The notes under the pieces: model-generated
Database searches by the model: none
Told to the model about the DNA's origin: nothing
What the model saw: only the letters and a program-made list of their open reading frames with translations
Made by a program: the position numbers and the translations under genes
Part shown: one piece after another, positions 42,283 to 51,200 of the stretch
Position numbering within the stretch: position 1 is the stretch's first letter
How the letters are laid out: every line of letters begins with the position of its first letter
Assembly: GCF_021390515.1 (NCBI RefSeq)
Contig: NZ_JAJUXI010000002.1
Coordinates: 496,001-560,000 of the forward strand
Reading direction: 5' to 3'
Source of the DNA: Dyadobacter sp. CY326
GTDB lineage: Bacteria; Bacteroidota; Bacteroidia; Cytophagales; Spirosomataceae
Length of the DNA stretch: 64,000 nt

Positions 42283-44052
42283 CTAGGAATGCACTTTTGC
42301 CGTCTGGACGCCCAAAAAAGGGAAAATGTAGTTATAAAAGTCTTCTGGAATAAACGGTTTGGTAAGATATCCCGTGAACCCGCTGCTCATCGCACGCTCT
42401 TTTTCATCTTCAAAAGCGGAAGCCGTGAGTGCAATAATCGGGATTTTTTTATCAACCTGACGAATGAGCGCGGTTGCTTCAAAACCGTTCAAAACGGGCA
42501 TGCGCAGATCCATAAGCACCAGGTTAAAGCCGCCGTCGGCAAATTTTTCATAAGCCTCTTGCCCATTGCTTGCAGTTTCGAACAGTATATCGCGGCGCTT
42601 CAAAAGCATGGTTGCAACGGTGAGGTTCGTTTTGTTATCATCCGCCACAAGCACTTTGGTCTGCGGGTAAGCCACTGCGGTGACGATCTGCGTCTCAGCG
42701 GGTTGAAGCACGACCGCATCTTCGGAATAAGCAAGACTTATATCAAATGAGAACTCTGCTCCTTTTCCGGCTTCACTTTTCAAATTCATTTCACTTCCAA
42801 AAAGTCGCAGCAGCTCTTTGGAAATGGCAAGTCCCAGGCCGGTTCCGGTATTTTCCTGCTGCACTTTGGGCTTAACCTGTGTAAAAATCTCAAAAACGCC
42901 TTGCTGCTCTTCGGTGGCAATGCCAATGCCCGTGTCTTCCACTGCAAAGTGCAATTGCACTTTTTCATTGCTGCGGCCCTTCTCGCGGACAACCAACTTC
43001 ACATGACCTTTGGCCGTAAATTTTATAGCATTGTGAATGAGATTTGTCAGAATCTGGTTCAACCGGATCATATCGCCGGTAATGCGTGCAGGCAATTTAT
43101 TATCGATATCAAAAATAAGTGCTAGCCCTTTTTCATCTGCTCGCGGGACAAATGTCTTCCGCAGATTTTCAAAAAGCAGGGTCGGGTCGAATGGCACCGG
43201 GTCCAGCTGCACGTGATTGGAATTGATTTTATTGAAATCCAAAACATCATTCACAACACCCATCAAATGGTCAGATGAAAATTTGAGCGTCTGTAAAAGT
43301 TCCTGCTGGTTTTCGCCCTTGCCGCCGTCTTCCGTCATAATGTGCACAATGCCCACAATCCCATTCAGTGGCGTGCGAATTTCATGGCTCATGATGGATA
43401 AAAAGTCGGATTTAGCGCGCATCGCCTTTTCGGCAATGGTTTTTTGTCTTTCCAAATCCTCATTTTTTTGTTCCAGATTGTAGCGATAATAATATTCCCG
43501 CTTGTCCTTTGCCATACTCAGTTTCATGACCAAAGGAAACAGAACGTGCGCCATGAGCAGGAAAATGCCTCCGTCTTCAAAAAATGTTTTCAGTGAAGTG
43601 GTTGCTCCTGTGTAAATGGCCAGCGGATAAAGTGTAATGCTTAATGCGCTGCAAATCAGGGCATATCGCACCGGCCATCGCAAAATCAACCCCGCGAAAA
43701 TTACGCCCAATGTCAGATTAAGGCACGATTGCGCGTAAGACATGTGCGGCTGCGAAAGCAAATATGCGTAGAAACCAATAAGCAGAAGTTGCGTATAAAA
43801 GCTCATCCGCTGACCAGAAATCAGCTTATTGTGATTCAAAACCAGCAGGACTAAAATGATACTGCTTGAAATGAAATGCGTGACTAATAACGTAAAAAAG
43901 AATGGGTCCCCGGAAAGATAAAAACCTATGCAAGATGCAGGGTTGCAGATCAGGAAGGTGATGCAAAATAGCTTATTATTGAAGGTGCCTTCCGCCTCAA
44001 CTTCGCTTTCCCAAAGCCGCTCGAAAGGCTCGGTGTATTCAATATTTTTCAA
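42283..44052 (-). CDS. Membrane hybrid histidine kinase (HisKA-HATPase-REC)
   Basis: 589 residues. The N-terminal part (about 25-175) has six hydrophobic segments, a membrane sensor without a large outer loop. A short coiled coil leads to HisKA with His near 223 (SIMSHEIRTPLNGIVGIV). The HATPase domain has N, G1 and G2 boxes (NLIHNAIKFT, DTGIGI, GTGLGLAIS). The C-terminal receiver has its Asp near 514 (LVLMDLRMPVLNGF) and Lys in GYLTKPF. All catalytic residues are present. It is downstream of the receiver and PAS genes on the same strand and may be the kinase that feeds them. Confidence 0.94.
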   Translation of the reverse strand: MKNIEYTEPFERLWESEVEAEGTFNNKLFCITFLICNPASCIGFYLSGDPFFFTLLVTHFISSSIILVLLVLNHNKLISGQRMSFYTQLLLIGFYAYLLSQPHMSYAQSCLNLTLGVIFAGLILRWPVRYALICSALSITLYPLAIYTGATTSLKTFFEDGGIFLLMAHVLFPLVMKLSMAKDKREYYYRYNLEQKNEDLERQKTIAEKAMRAKSDFLSIMSHEIRTPLNGIVGIVHIMTEDGGKGENQQELLQTLKFSSDHLMGVVNDVLDFNKINSNHVQLDPVPFDPTLLFENLRKTFVPRADEKGLALIFDIDNKLPARITGDMIRLNQILTNLIHNAIKFTAKGHVKLVVREKGRSNEKVQLHFAVEDTGIGIATEEQQGVFEIFTQVKPKVQQENTGTGLGLAISKELLRLFGSEMNLKSEAGKGAEFSFDISLAYSEDAVVLQPAETQIVTAVAYPQTKVLVADDNKTNLTVATMLLKRRDILFETASNGQEAYEKFADGGFNLVLMDLRMPVLNGFEATALIRQVDKKIPIIALTASAFEDEKERAMSSGFTGYLTKPFIPEDFYNYIFPFLGVQTAKVHS

Positions 44053-44172
44053 AAACTGTAATATTTATAGATCGTTGAATGCTTCGCCTGGATAAATGTA
44101 ACAAACCGTTTGCTCATTATTTCCAATGTTGCAGCCGGGCGCGCAGCTATTAGTTGGATATTTTGGATAAAT

Positions 44173-44595
44173 TTATTTAGCGGCAAAATCCTCGAAAAAA
44201 CCTTTCAGCATTTCACATTCCTTCATTTTTTTACACATCTCAACACTGAGCGGTTTCTGCTGATAATCGATCACCTGCTTAAATGAATGGGCTTTCCGCA
44301 TTTCGGATTCTTCCGTCGCCGAGCTCACCATCACGACATTGACGCGTCCTATATATCGCCGGTCTTCAATGCTATTCAAAAATTCCCACCCATTCATCAC
44401 AGGCATATTAATGTCCAGCAAGATCAGAAAAACAGTGTCTTGCGACGGATAAGCATCCAGATATTCCAGCGCTTCCAGTCCGTTATAGCACAAAACCGTG
44501 TCGTACAAAATGCCGCTTTTTCTGAGGAACATTTCGTGCAGGAAGAGCATGATCTTATCATCATCCACCAGAAGAATTTTTAGTTCAGTCTTCAT
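44173..44595 (-). CDS. Stand-alone response regulator receiver
   Basis: 140 residues, a receiver domain only. The acidic pair is in LLVDDDKIMLF near 9, the phospho-acceptor Asp near 60 in LILLDINMPVMNGWEFL, and the signalling Ser/Thr and Lys positions in VVMVSSATEE and IDYQQKPLS. It has no output domain, so it probably passes phosphate on or binds a partner. Its start overlaps the 3' end of the PAS-protein gene by 11 nt, indicating translational coupling. Confidence 0.93.
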   Translation of the reverse strand: MKTELKILLVDDDKIMLFLHEMFLRKSGILYDTVLCYNGLEALEYLDAYPSQDTVFLILLDINMPVMNGWEFLNSIEDRRYIGRVNVVMVSSATEESEMRKAHSFKQVIDYQQKPLSVEMCKKMKECEMLKGFFEDFAAK

Positions 44596-45961
44596 GTCTT
44601 ATCTGAACTTTATCTGCCTTACTGACAATATCTTTGATCACCTTGTCCAGCTCAGCCGCCGAGTCATGTACAAGATTAAGGACAACATCTTTCCCCAACT
44701 CCCCATATTCACCCATTTTTAGCAGCTCCACCAGCCCCATTAATCTGGCAAGTGGCGCGCGCACAACATGCGACTGAATCCACGCAATATCCTTTAATTG
44801 CTCATTTTGAAGCTGAATGCGGTGCAGGTTTTGCTTATAATCTGTAATATCCCGCACCGAGCCAACTGCCCGGATTGCTACGCCACTTTCATTTCTTAAA
44901 AAAATGATCCTGTGCTCTACAAGCGCGACACTTCCGTCGAATTTTATATAGCGGCATTCTGTAACTGTCATTGCACAACCGGGGTCGGCCTTGGCAGTGA
45001 TGATCTCATCGAGCACGCGCAGCTTGTCTTCTTCATAAATATTCTCGGACCAGATGCGATTGGCGTGCACTTGCAGATCATAACCAAAAATATCTTTGAA
45101 TCCGGTTCCCCACTCCACTTTATTTTGTAAAATATCCCAGTCGTAAATGGCTTCATTGGCCGCATTCAGGATGAGCTTGTAACGTTCATTGCTCAATGTA
45201 AGATCGCTGGATTTGAGTACGGACTCTGTAACATCAGCCAAAATACAAAGGTGCATTCCGGGAAGAATGTCGGGCTGTGCATTGAAACTTGCGATGATAA
45301 TATTGCCTGCCTTGTGCCTGACTTGGGTTGTCCCTTCCAGTATTTCCCCATTCAAAAACCGCCGCCATACGTCATTGGAATCTTGCCCTTCGCGCAAAAC
45401 GATAAAGTCAAAAAGGCTCATCCGGCTTAATTCCTCTTTGGTGTAGCCGAACAATGCAACGGTTGCATCATTGAAATCCAGACAATGGCCGTCGTCGTTG
45501 CTGATGATGATGGCATCACGCGTATGCTCGAAAATTGCTCTGAATTTTTCGTCGGTTTTGCGTTTTTCAGTAATATCGGTCGAGAGCACCAGCTCTGCTT
45601 TGCGTCCATTAATGTATATAATATTGCTCTGGAGTGTGACATAAATGATGCTGCCATCCTTTTTTTTATGTCTGTAAATGCCTGTGGTGTAGAGCTTATC
45701 ATGCTGCCGAACAGCCTCCACTGCTGCTTCCACGACCGGGATGTCATAGCAAGGGCGAATGTCCTTGATTGTTAGTTGCAAAAATTCTGCTTTGCTATAT
45801 CCATAATGGCGAACCGCCGCCTCGTTCACGTCCAGTATGGCGAATGTCTCCACGTCATAAACCCACATGGGCTGCGGATTGTACTGAAACAGATCGCGAT
45901 AGGACACTCCGGAAGAATCAATGTCGCTTCTCTCGTTTTCTGCCTGCTTATAATTACTCAT
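44585..45961 (-). CDS. PAS sensor protein with a histidine box but no ATPase domain
   Basis: 458 residues from ATG 45961; in-frame codons upstream (Cys-rich, not PAS-like) are not used. Three PAS domains lie at about 20-140 (YNPQPMWVYDVETFAILDVN), 145-260 (FRAIFEHTRDAIIISNDDGH) and 270-385 (LILNAANEAIYDWDILQNKV). The last 75 residues form a dimerisation helix pair with His398 in WIQSHVVRAPLARLMGLVEL, the HisKA-like H-box of many Bacteroidota kinases. The chain ends soon after, with no HATPase domain. It is coupled to the receiver gene downstream, so it may act as a phospho-relay or dimerising sensor. Confidence 0.9.
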   Translation of the reverse strand: MSNYKQAENERSDIDSSGVSYRDLFQYNPQPMWVYDVETFAILDVNEAAVRHYGYSKAEFLQLTIKDIRPCYDIPVVEAAVEAVRQHDKLYTTGIYRHKKKDGSIIYVTLQSNIIYINGRKAELVLSTDITEKRKTDEKFRAIFEHTRDAIIISNDDGHCLDFNDATVALFGYTKEELSRMSLFDFIVLREGQDSNDVWRRFLNGEILEGTTQVRHKAGNIIIASFNAQPDILPGMHLCILADVTESVLKSSDLTLSNERYKLILNAANEAIYDWDILQNKVEWGTGFKDIFGYDLQVHANRIWSENIYEEDKLRVLDEIITAKADPGCAMTVTECRYIKFDGSVALVEHRIIFLRNESGVAIRAVGSVRDITDYKQNLHRIQLQNEQLKDIAWIQSHVVRAPLARLMGLVELLKMGEYGELGKDVVLNLVHDSAAELDKVIKDIVSKADKVQIRHED

Positions 45962-46162
45962 TGAACGGAAGGTTGTCCGGGTGCGCACCAATATATACGG
46001 CAATCTAATATTTTTTTTTAAAATGGGTAGAATTAATATGACTAAAAAATCACGACAACATGTAGCACATTCAGCCTGCCTGCCCAAGCACTGCTGGCAC
46101 AATTATTATTCAGCACCAGGCATCTTCATCAACAAACTTTACTTAACCTTAACCAAACCCAT

Positions 46163-46696
46163 ATGAAATTAAACAGATTTCATTTTGTGATTACAGCAAT
46201 GATGTTGGCAGCCGCAGGATGCAATGACGATGATGACAATAATGGCAGCACGGAGGTGATCGCAGAAATGGATAAACAGTTTTTACTGACAGCTGCTGAC
46301 GGCGGATTATTCGAAGTTAACGCCGGACAAGTCGCTTCCTCAGAGGGAACTGTTACCGCGATCAAAAACTATGGACAGGACATGGTAGGCGACCACACGG
46401 AAATGAATAAAGAACTAATGTCGCTTGCTGATAAAAATGATGTTGACCTGCCTACAACGCTTTCAAATAAAATGCAGCTGAAACTGGACACACTTTCAGG
46501 AATATCGGGAACGGCATTTGATACGACTTATGTGAAAATGATGGTGACCTCACATTTGGAAACTGTAAATCTTTTTGAAACACAGTCAATCAATGGAAGA
46601 AGCGCTGAATTGAAAAGCTGGGCAGCAGAAAAATTGCCGGAATTAAGAGCGCATTTGGAAATGGCCCGCTCATTGAAAGACTCGACAAGCAAGTAA
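46163..46696 (+). CDS. DUF4142 lipoprotein
   Basis: 177 residues. A lipoprotein signal peptide ends in LAAAGC; the residues after Cys are NDDDDNN, an acidic stretch of the type linked to surface export of Bacteroidota lipoproteins. The mature part is a four-helix ferritin-like bundle typical of DUF4142 (FLLTAADGGLFEVNAGQVAS, YVKMMVTSHLETVNLFE). Members are usually stress-related envelope proteins. It is 13 nt upstream of the DUF2382-type gene. Confidence 0.9.
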   Translation: MKLNRFHFVITAMMLAAAGCNDDDDNNGSTEVIAEMDKQFLLTAADGGLFEVNAGQVASSEGTVTAIKNYGQDMVGDHTEMNKELMSLADKNDVDLPTTLSNKMQLKLDTLSGISGTAFDTTYVKMMVTSHLETVNLFETQSINGRSAELKSWAAEKLPELRAHLEMARSLKDSTSK

Positions 46697-46709
46697 ATCA
46701 GGCATTGTT

Positions 46710-47093
46710 ATGGAAGAAACCGTTATCCCGATCATAGAGGAACAGCTGAAAGTTGAAAAAAAAGTTATCGAAAAGGCTCGCTACACATTCGACAAAGAAG
46801 TGACCGAAGAGGACATTTTGTTGGAATTTCCACTTAATCAGGAGCATATCAGCATTGAAAAAAAGGCAATCAATCAATATGTGGAAACTGCGCCGCCAGC
46901 AGTGCGCTATGAAGGTGACACCATGATTATCTCGGTAATGCGGGAAGAAGCAGTGATAGTAAAAAAGCTGATGCTCGTGGAGGAACTTCACATTACCCGA
47001 AATACTTCGCAGGAAATGCATTCAAGTACGCACACAGTAAGGAAAGAAGAACTGATCATCAACAAGATCGAAAAGCTTAATACAGGCGAATAA
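46710..47093 (+). CDS. DUF2382 (YsnF/AvaK-like) domain protein, short form
   Basis: 127 residues. The repeated beta-rich pattern with many Glu, Lys and Arg residues (VIPIIEEQLKVEKKVIEKAR, ISIEKKAINQYVETAPPAVR, MLVEELHITRNTSQEM, VRKEELIINKIEKL) matches the DUF2382 module of stress proteins. It has no signal peptide. It lies between the DUF4142 lipoprotein and a longer DUF2382 protein, suggesting one stress unit. Molecular role unknown. Confidence 0.8.
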   Translation: MEETVIPIIEEQLKVEKKVIEKARYTFDKEVTEEDILLEFPLNQEHISIEKKAINQYVETAPPAVRYEGDTMIISVMREEAVIVKKLMLVEELHITRNTSQEMHSSTHTVRKEELIINKIEKLNTGE

Positions 47094-47142
47094 TTACACT
47101 TTATCAACAACTATCTTTTAAACCATTTAACAATTAGAAACC

Positions 47143-48153
47143 ATGTCACAAACAGTAATCGGAATCTTTGAGAACAGCGCAGAGGCGCAGGAAGCTAAGG
47201 AAACCCTTATTTCAAATGGCTTTGACATAAGCCAAATTGACGTTAATCATAACATTGAAGCAGACGAAGACCGCATCACAGACGGTCAGCAAACCGAAAC
47301 AGGAAGCAAAATCGGCAACTTCTTTTCTCGTTTATTCGACGACGAAGATGAGTCTGACAGATATACAAAAGCAGGCAGCCGTGGTTCTATCGTTACTGTG
47401 CACGCAACGAGCGCAGATGAAGCATTGACAGCAGCTGATATCCTGGACGACTGCGGTGCAGTGGACGTAAATGAATTTGCTGGCTCATCAACTGGCGTGG
47501 ATTCAATTTACGACACTGGAAATGCGTCACGTGTTGGTGCAACGCCATATTCAACAGTTACAGACGAGGATGACACGCTTTACAGTGCTGAAACTTTGGG
47601 AACAAGCTCGCTGGATACGCCTAGTTCATTGGATACACCGAGCTCGCTGGGCACAACGAACACGCTGGATTCAACAGGAACTATTGATACAACGGATGAC
47701 TATCGCGTTACTGCGGATGCAGACATTAATTCTGCTGAGTCAATTCCTGTTATTGAAGAAACATTGAATGTTGGCAAACGTGAAGTTACAACCGGCGGTG
47801 TGCGCCTGAGAAGCCGCATCATTGAAAGACCAGTTGAAGAAACGATCCGTTTACGTGAAGAGCGCGTTGACATCAACCGCAGGCCGGTTAACCGCCAGGC
47901 AACTGAGGCTGATTTTGCTACATTCCAGGAAGGAACAATTGAAGTGATTGAGCATGCCGAAGTTTCGATGGTAAGCAAAGATGCCCGCGTAGTGGAAGAA
48001 GTGAGTGTTAATAAGAGTGTTGAGGAGAAAGAGGAGATCATTCGCGACACAGTACGCAGCACCGAGGTTACAAGTGAGGATGTTACAGACCGCACATTGA
48101 ACATTGACGACGACAGCGAAAAACTTACATCAAGAGAAAGAGATGCTTGGTGA
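47143..48153 (+). CDS. General-stress protein: GSP17M-like plus DUF2382 (YsnF) domains
   Basis: 336 residues. The first 110 or so residues are like the general stress protein 17M domain (TVIGIFENSAEAQEAKETLI, GSIVTVHATSADEALTAADI). A Ser/Thr/Leu/Asp-rich linker follows at about 140-190, with short near-repeats (SSLDTP, SSLDTP, SSLGTT, NTLDST). The C-terminal DUF2382 domain runs from about 200 to 320 (IPVIEETLNVGKREVTTGGV, ERPVEETIRLREERVDINRR). The protein is highly acidic overall. It ends at a terminator and is probably induced by general stress; no enzyme motif is seen. Confidence 0.9.
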   Translation: MSQTVIGIFENSAEAQEAKETLISNGFDISQIDVNHNIEADEDRITDGQQTETGSKIGNFFSRLFDDEDESDRYTKAGSRGSIVTVHATSADEALTAADILDDCGAVDVNEFAGSSTGVDSIYDTGNASRVGATPYSTVTDEDDTLYSAETLGTSSLDTPSSLDTPSSLGTTNTLDSTGTIDTTDDYRVTADADINSAESIPVIEETLNVGKREVTTGGVRLRSRIIERPVEETIRLREERVDINRRPVNRQATEADFATFQEGTIEVIEHAEVSMVSKDARVVEEVSVNKSVEEKEEIIRDTVRSTEVTSEDVTDRTLNIDDDSEKLTSRERDAW

Positions 48154-48168
48154 TAAGTCGCTCAAATA

Positions 48169-48206
48169 AAAAAAGACCCGTATCAGTGTGATATGGGTCT
48201 TTTTTT
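48169..48206. terminator. Bidirectional intrinsic terminator
   Basis: A 15-bp stem (AAAAGACCCGTATCA with TGATATGGGTCTTTT, one G-U pair) and a 3-nt loop, with T runs on both strands, lies between the convergent stress gene and the metallophosphoesterase gene. Confidence 0.92.
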
Positions 48207-48226
48207 GTGTTAGAGATTCTATTTTT

Positions 48227-51200
48227 TTAAAACCAAAAACCGATCTGGAATGCGATACGTGGCTTTTCCTCCTTTTTTTCTTTTGGAATAAATGCGCCCA
48301 CTGCCAATGTAAGAATGTCAACCGGAGCCAGCCAGATGCCGCCACCATAGCTGTAATGCCAGCTTTCAGAGGCATCATTGTCCAGCCACACACGGCCATA
48401 ATCGAAGCTTCCGAACAGACCGTAAGTCAGTGGCAATGTGGGATTGTAACTGCTGCCCAGCCGAATACGCAGGTCTGTATCATGCCAAAGACTGCTTTTT
48501 CCATAAAAGCGTTCGGTTCGGTAACCGCGCAATCCTTGCTTCCCTCCTAATGTAGGCATTTGGAAAAATTCATAACCATTGCCAAAGTTGACCCCAGTGC
48601 CAATCTGCGAGGCAAGAATGATGTTTTCTCTTGCATCGAGACTGTTATAGAAAGAAAACTTCGCGCGCAATGCACCAAAGTTGTTGTTGTCTTGCAAATT
48701 AGTTGTCCAGTCAAATCCTGCATTGAAACGAATGCCCGTGTGCGGCGAAAAGATATTGTCGACGCTGCTGAAATTGAACAGGAACTTGCCACCCGTGAAA
48801 GTTTTGGTTTTGAAAATATCACCCGGCAGTCCACTCTCCCCGCTTGTAATATACCGTCCGCCTGTCGGCTGAATGTCTGAAATCTCAAAGAAAGGCCCCA
48901 GCGAAATAAAGCCCGCATTGCCTCCAAACCGCTTTTTAATGGCAGGATAAACATGGAATGCGCTTTGCCGCACGCGATAAAAGTCTGCATTGTCGACGAT
49001 TCTTTCCGTTTCATTTCCGATGCCTGCGAAGTTAAATGCGTAAGTCGGGCCGTGATAGTAAGTGTCCAGAAAGAAATCAAACTTTTTGAACGCATTGATA
49101 AAATCACCCGTGTAATTCAGCTTGAAACCTTTTGTGGCAAATGCATAACTGCCGCCAAATGTTTGCAATGAAGCATAAGGCTCTTTTTTAAAACCATAAC
49201 GCGTCATGCTTGCGCTTGCACCAATGAGAAGACCATCGTCGGGGTTAACTCCCAAAATGGGGAATGGGATCGTGATATCGTAGTTACTGTCCGCACTTCT
49301 GCGGTCGTAAACATTGTATCGATAAAGGGCAGAACGTTTATCTTTCGTCTCGGGCCCAGAAATTACGGTGTTATTTCGCAGATCGTCGTAAATAAAAGTC
49401 TTCTTACCACCGGATTTGACGCGTGAGCTGTCGGCAAACAAATCTGTCCCTAACCCGCCGATAAGCCTGATTTTGATGCCTTTCTTGACATCACCTTTTA
49501 CAATGAATTCGTCATCATCGCCATTTCCATAAATGTTAATGTCCTCTGTAACATCTGCATCAAAGATCCGCTCATAATTTAAATGTTTTATTTTGCGGTC
49601 CTTCCCGGTTTCGTAAACCGACACTTTTGTACGTTTTTCATCGAGCCTCTCCACTATGATCCGCTCCTCTTCTTCTGTTCCAATGACGTTAACATGCGCA
49701 CTAACAAACTCATAATGCGTCCTTGCGATTTTCAACAAATCATCCCGCCGGGTTTTCATATTTTGAATCAATGCGGGTGACGAGATTTCCCGCGCCTTAT
49801 CCGGCCACGCAGCAAATGCGTTGTTAATGACTTCGTCTGTCAAATGTTGCTGAATGAATTTGGCTTGCTCCTCCCATTGCTCCCAGCTCAGTTGCGTCAG
49901 GAAAGTGCGATCGAACAGGCGTGCGCTCCATGTGGTCCATTTCAAGCTCTGAATTTCGGGACTAAAACTTTGCAGCTGCTTCAAAAACGGCAGCGAAAGC
50001 CTCGCAACGCCTGTCAGCAAACCATCATACATAGAGAAAGCCTGATCCCGGTCTCTTGGAATCGGACGGAAAAGTGTTGTCCCATCCTTCTGCTTTACCG
50101 ACGACCAAGCCCATTGATCGTCATGCCGGTCCCAGTCGCCAATTACGAAATCGAAAAGTCTGGTGCGAATCGCCCAAGGCTCGTCCACTTTGTTTTTGGC
50201 GTTTTCAAGCATTTCCTCAACCAATTCGGGCGTGCTCACAATCTTATCCGGATTGCCAAAAAACGCAGCTTCCTTCCATTTTTTTCCGTCGGGCCGCTCT
50301 TCAAGGAGCGTCATTGTTCCGCCGAAAAGTGCATTATAAGTGGCGAGCGCAGGCTGCGCAGGCACATAATAAAGCTTTGGATTGGTGTGGTAAACCTTTA
50401 CAGCTTCCGCCAGAACGGGCAATGAAAGCGGCGCAAATGGGTTGGTCGACAAGAAGTTGTCTTCCACCAGATATTTTGCAGCGATCATTTGATTAAATGG
50501 AAACGGCAAAAAACGGCTTACATCTTTGGTAAGGCCGCGCAATGCATATTCTTTTCCTTCGCCATCGCGCAAGCGCAGTGAATTTGTCTGGTTGCCCCCG
50601 CCTTGCTTTACGGGGATGACGCCGCCTTTAAATTTGCTCAGATCGAGAACGGGAAAGGGATATTTCTCAACATATAAAGGTCGGTTATGCTCACCAAACA
50701 GAAATTTGTGAAAACCTCCCACCGGTTTTACCACATTGCTTGTCACAAAATGGCTCGAAGAATCGCGATGCGCATTGTATTCTGTAAAGGCAACCGCGGA
50801 ATCCGGGCGTTCGATGGTCTGCTTATCATTTATTTTTTTTCTAAAAATCAACTTTGCATCCTTCCCATCGGGCGTAACCTCCCAGAAATTCGTCCAGGTT
50901 TCGCCACCCTCATAAAAGTTGAGCGTCGAATAACCCAATTTGGCTGATGCGAATTGCGACCCTTTTCCTAAGCTGATCGGACTGGTTTTTGATCCGCTGC
51001 CGCTCACAATAAACGCTTGCCCATCGTTTTCGATGAACTGCAATGCGTGCTCATGTCCACTGGCAAATATGAATTTTCCATTTTTTTTGGCTCCCGCCAT
51101 CACCGCCGTCCGCAGATCCTTGTAATGCTTATTGGCCATATCCTGCTTGGATCCGATGGTTGCCCGGAACAGCGCACTAATGCTTCCCAGCCCCGGCAAT

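Noticed and set aside
45981..46166. A 61-codon plus-strand frame before the DUF4142 gene.
   Set aside because: It has mixed composition, overlaps the lipoprotein start and has no promoter or terminator support; it is probably leader sequence.
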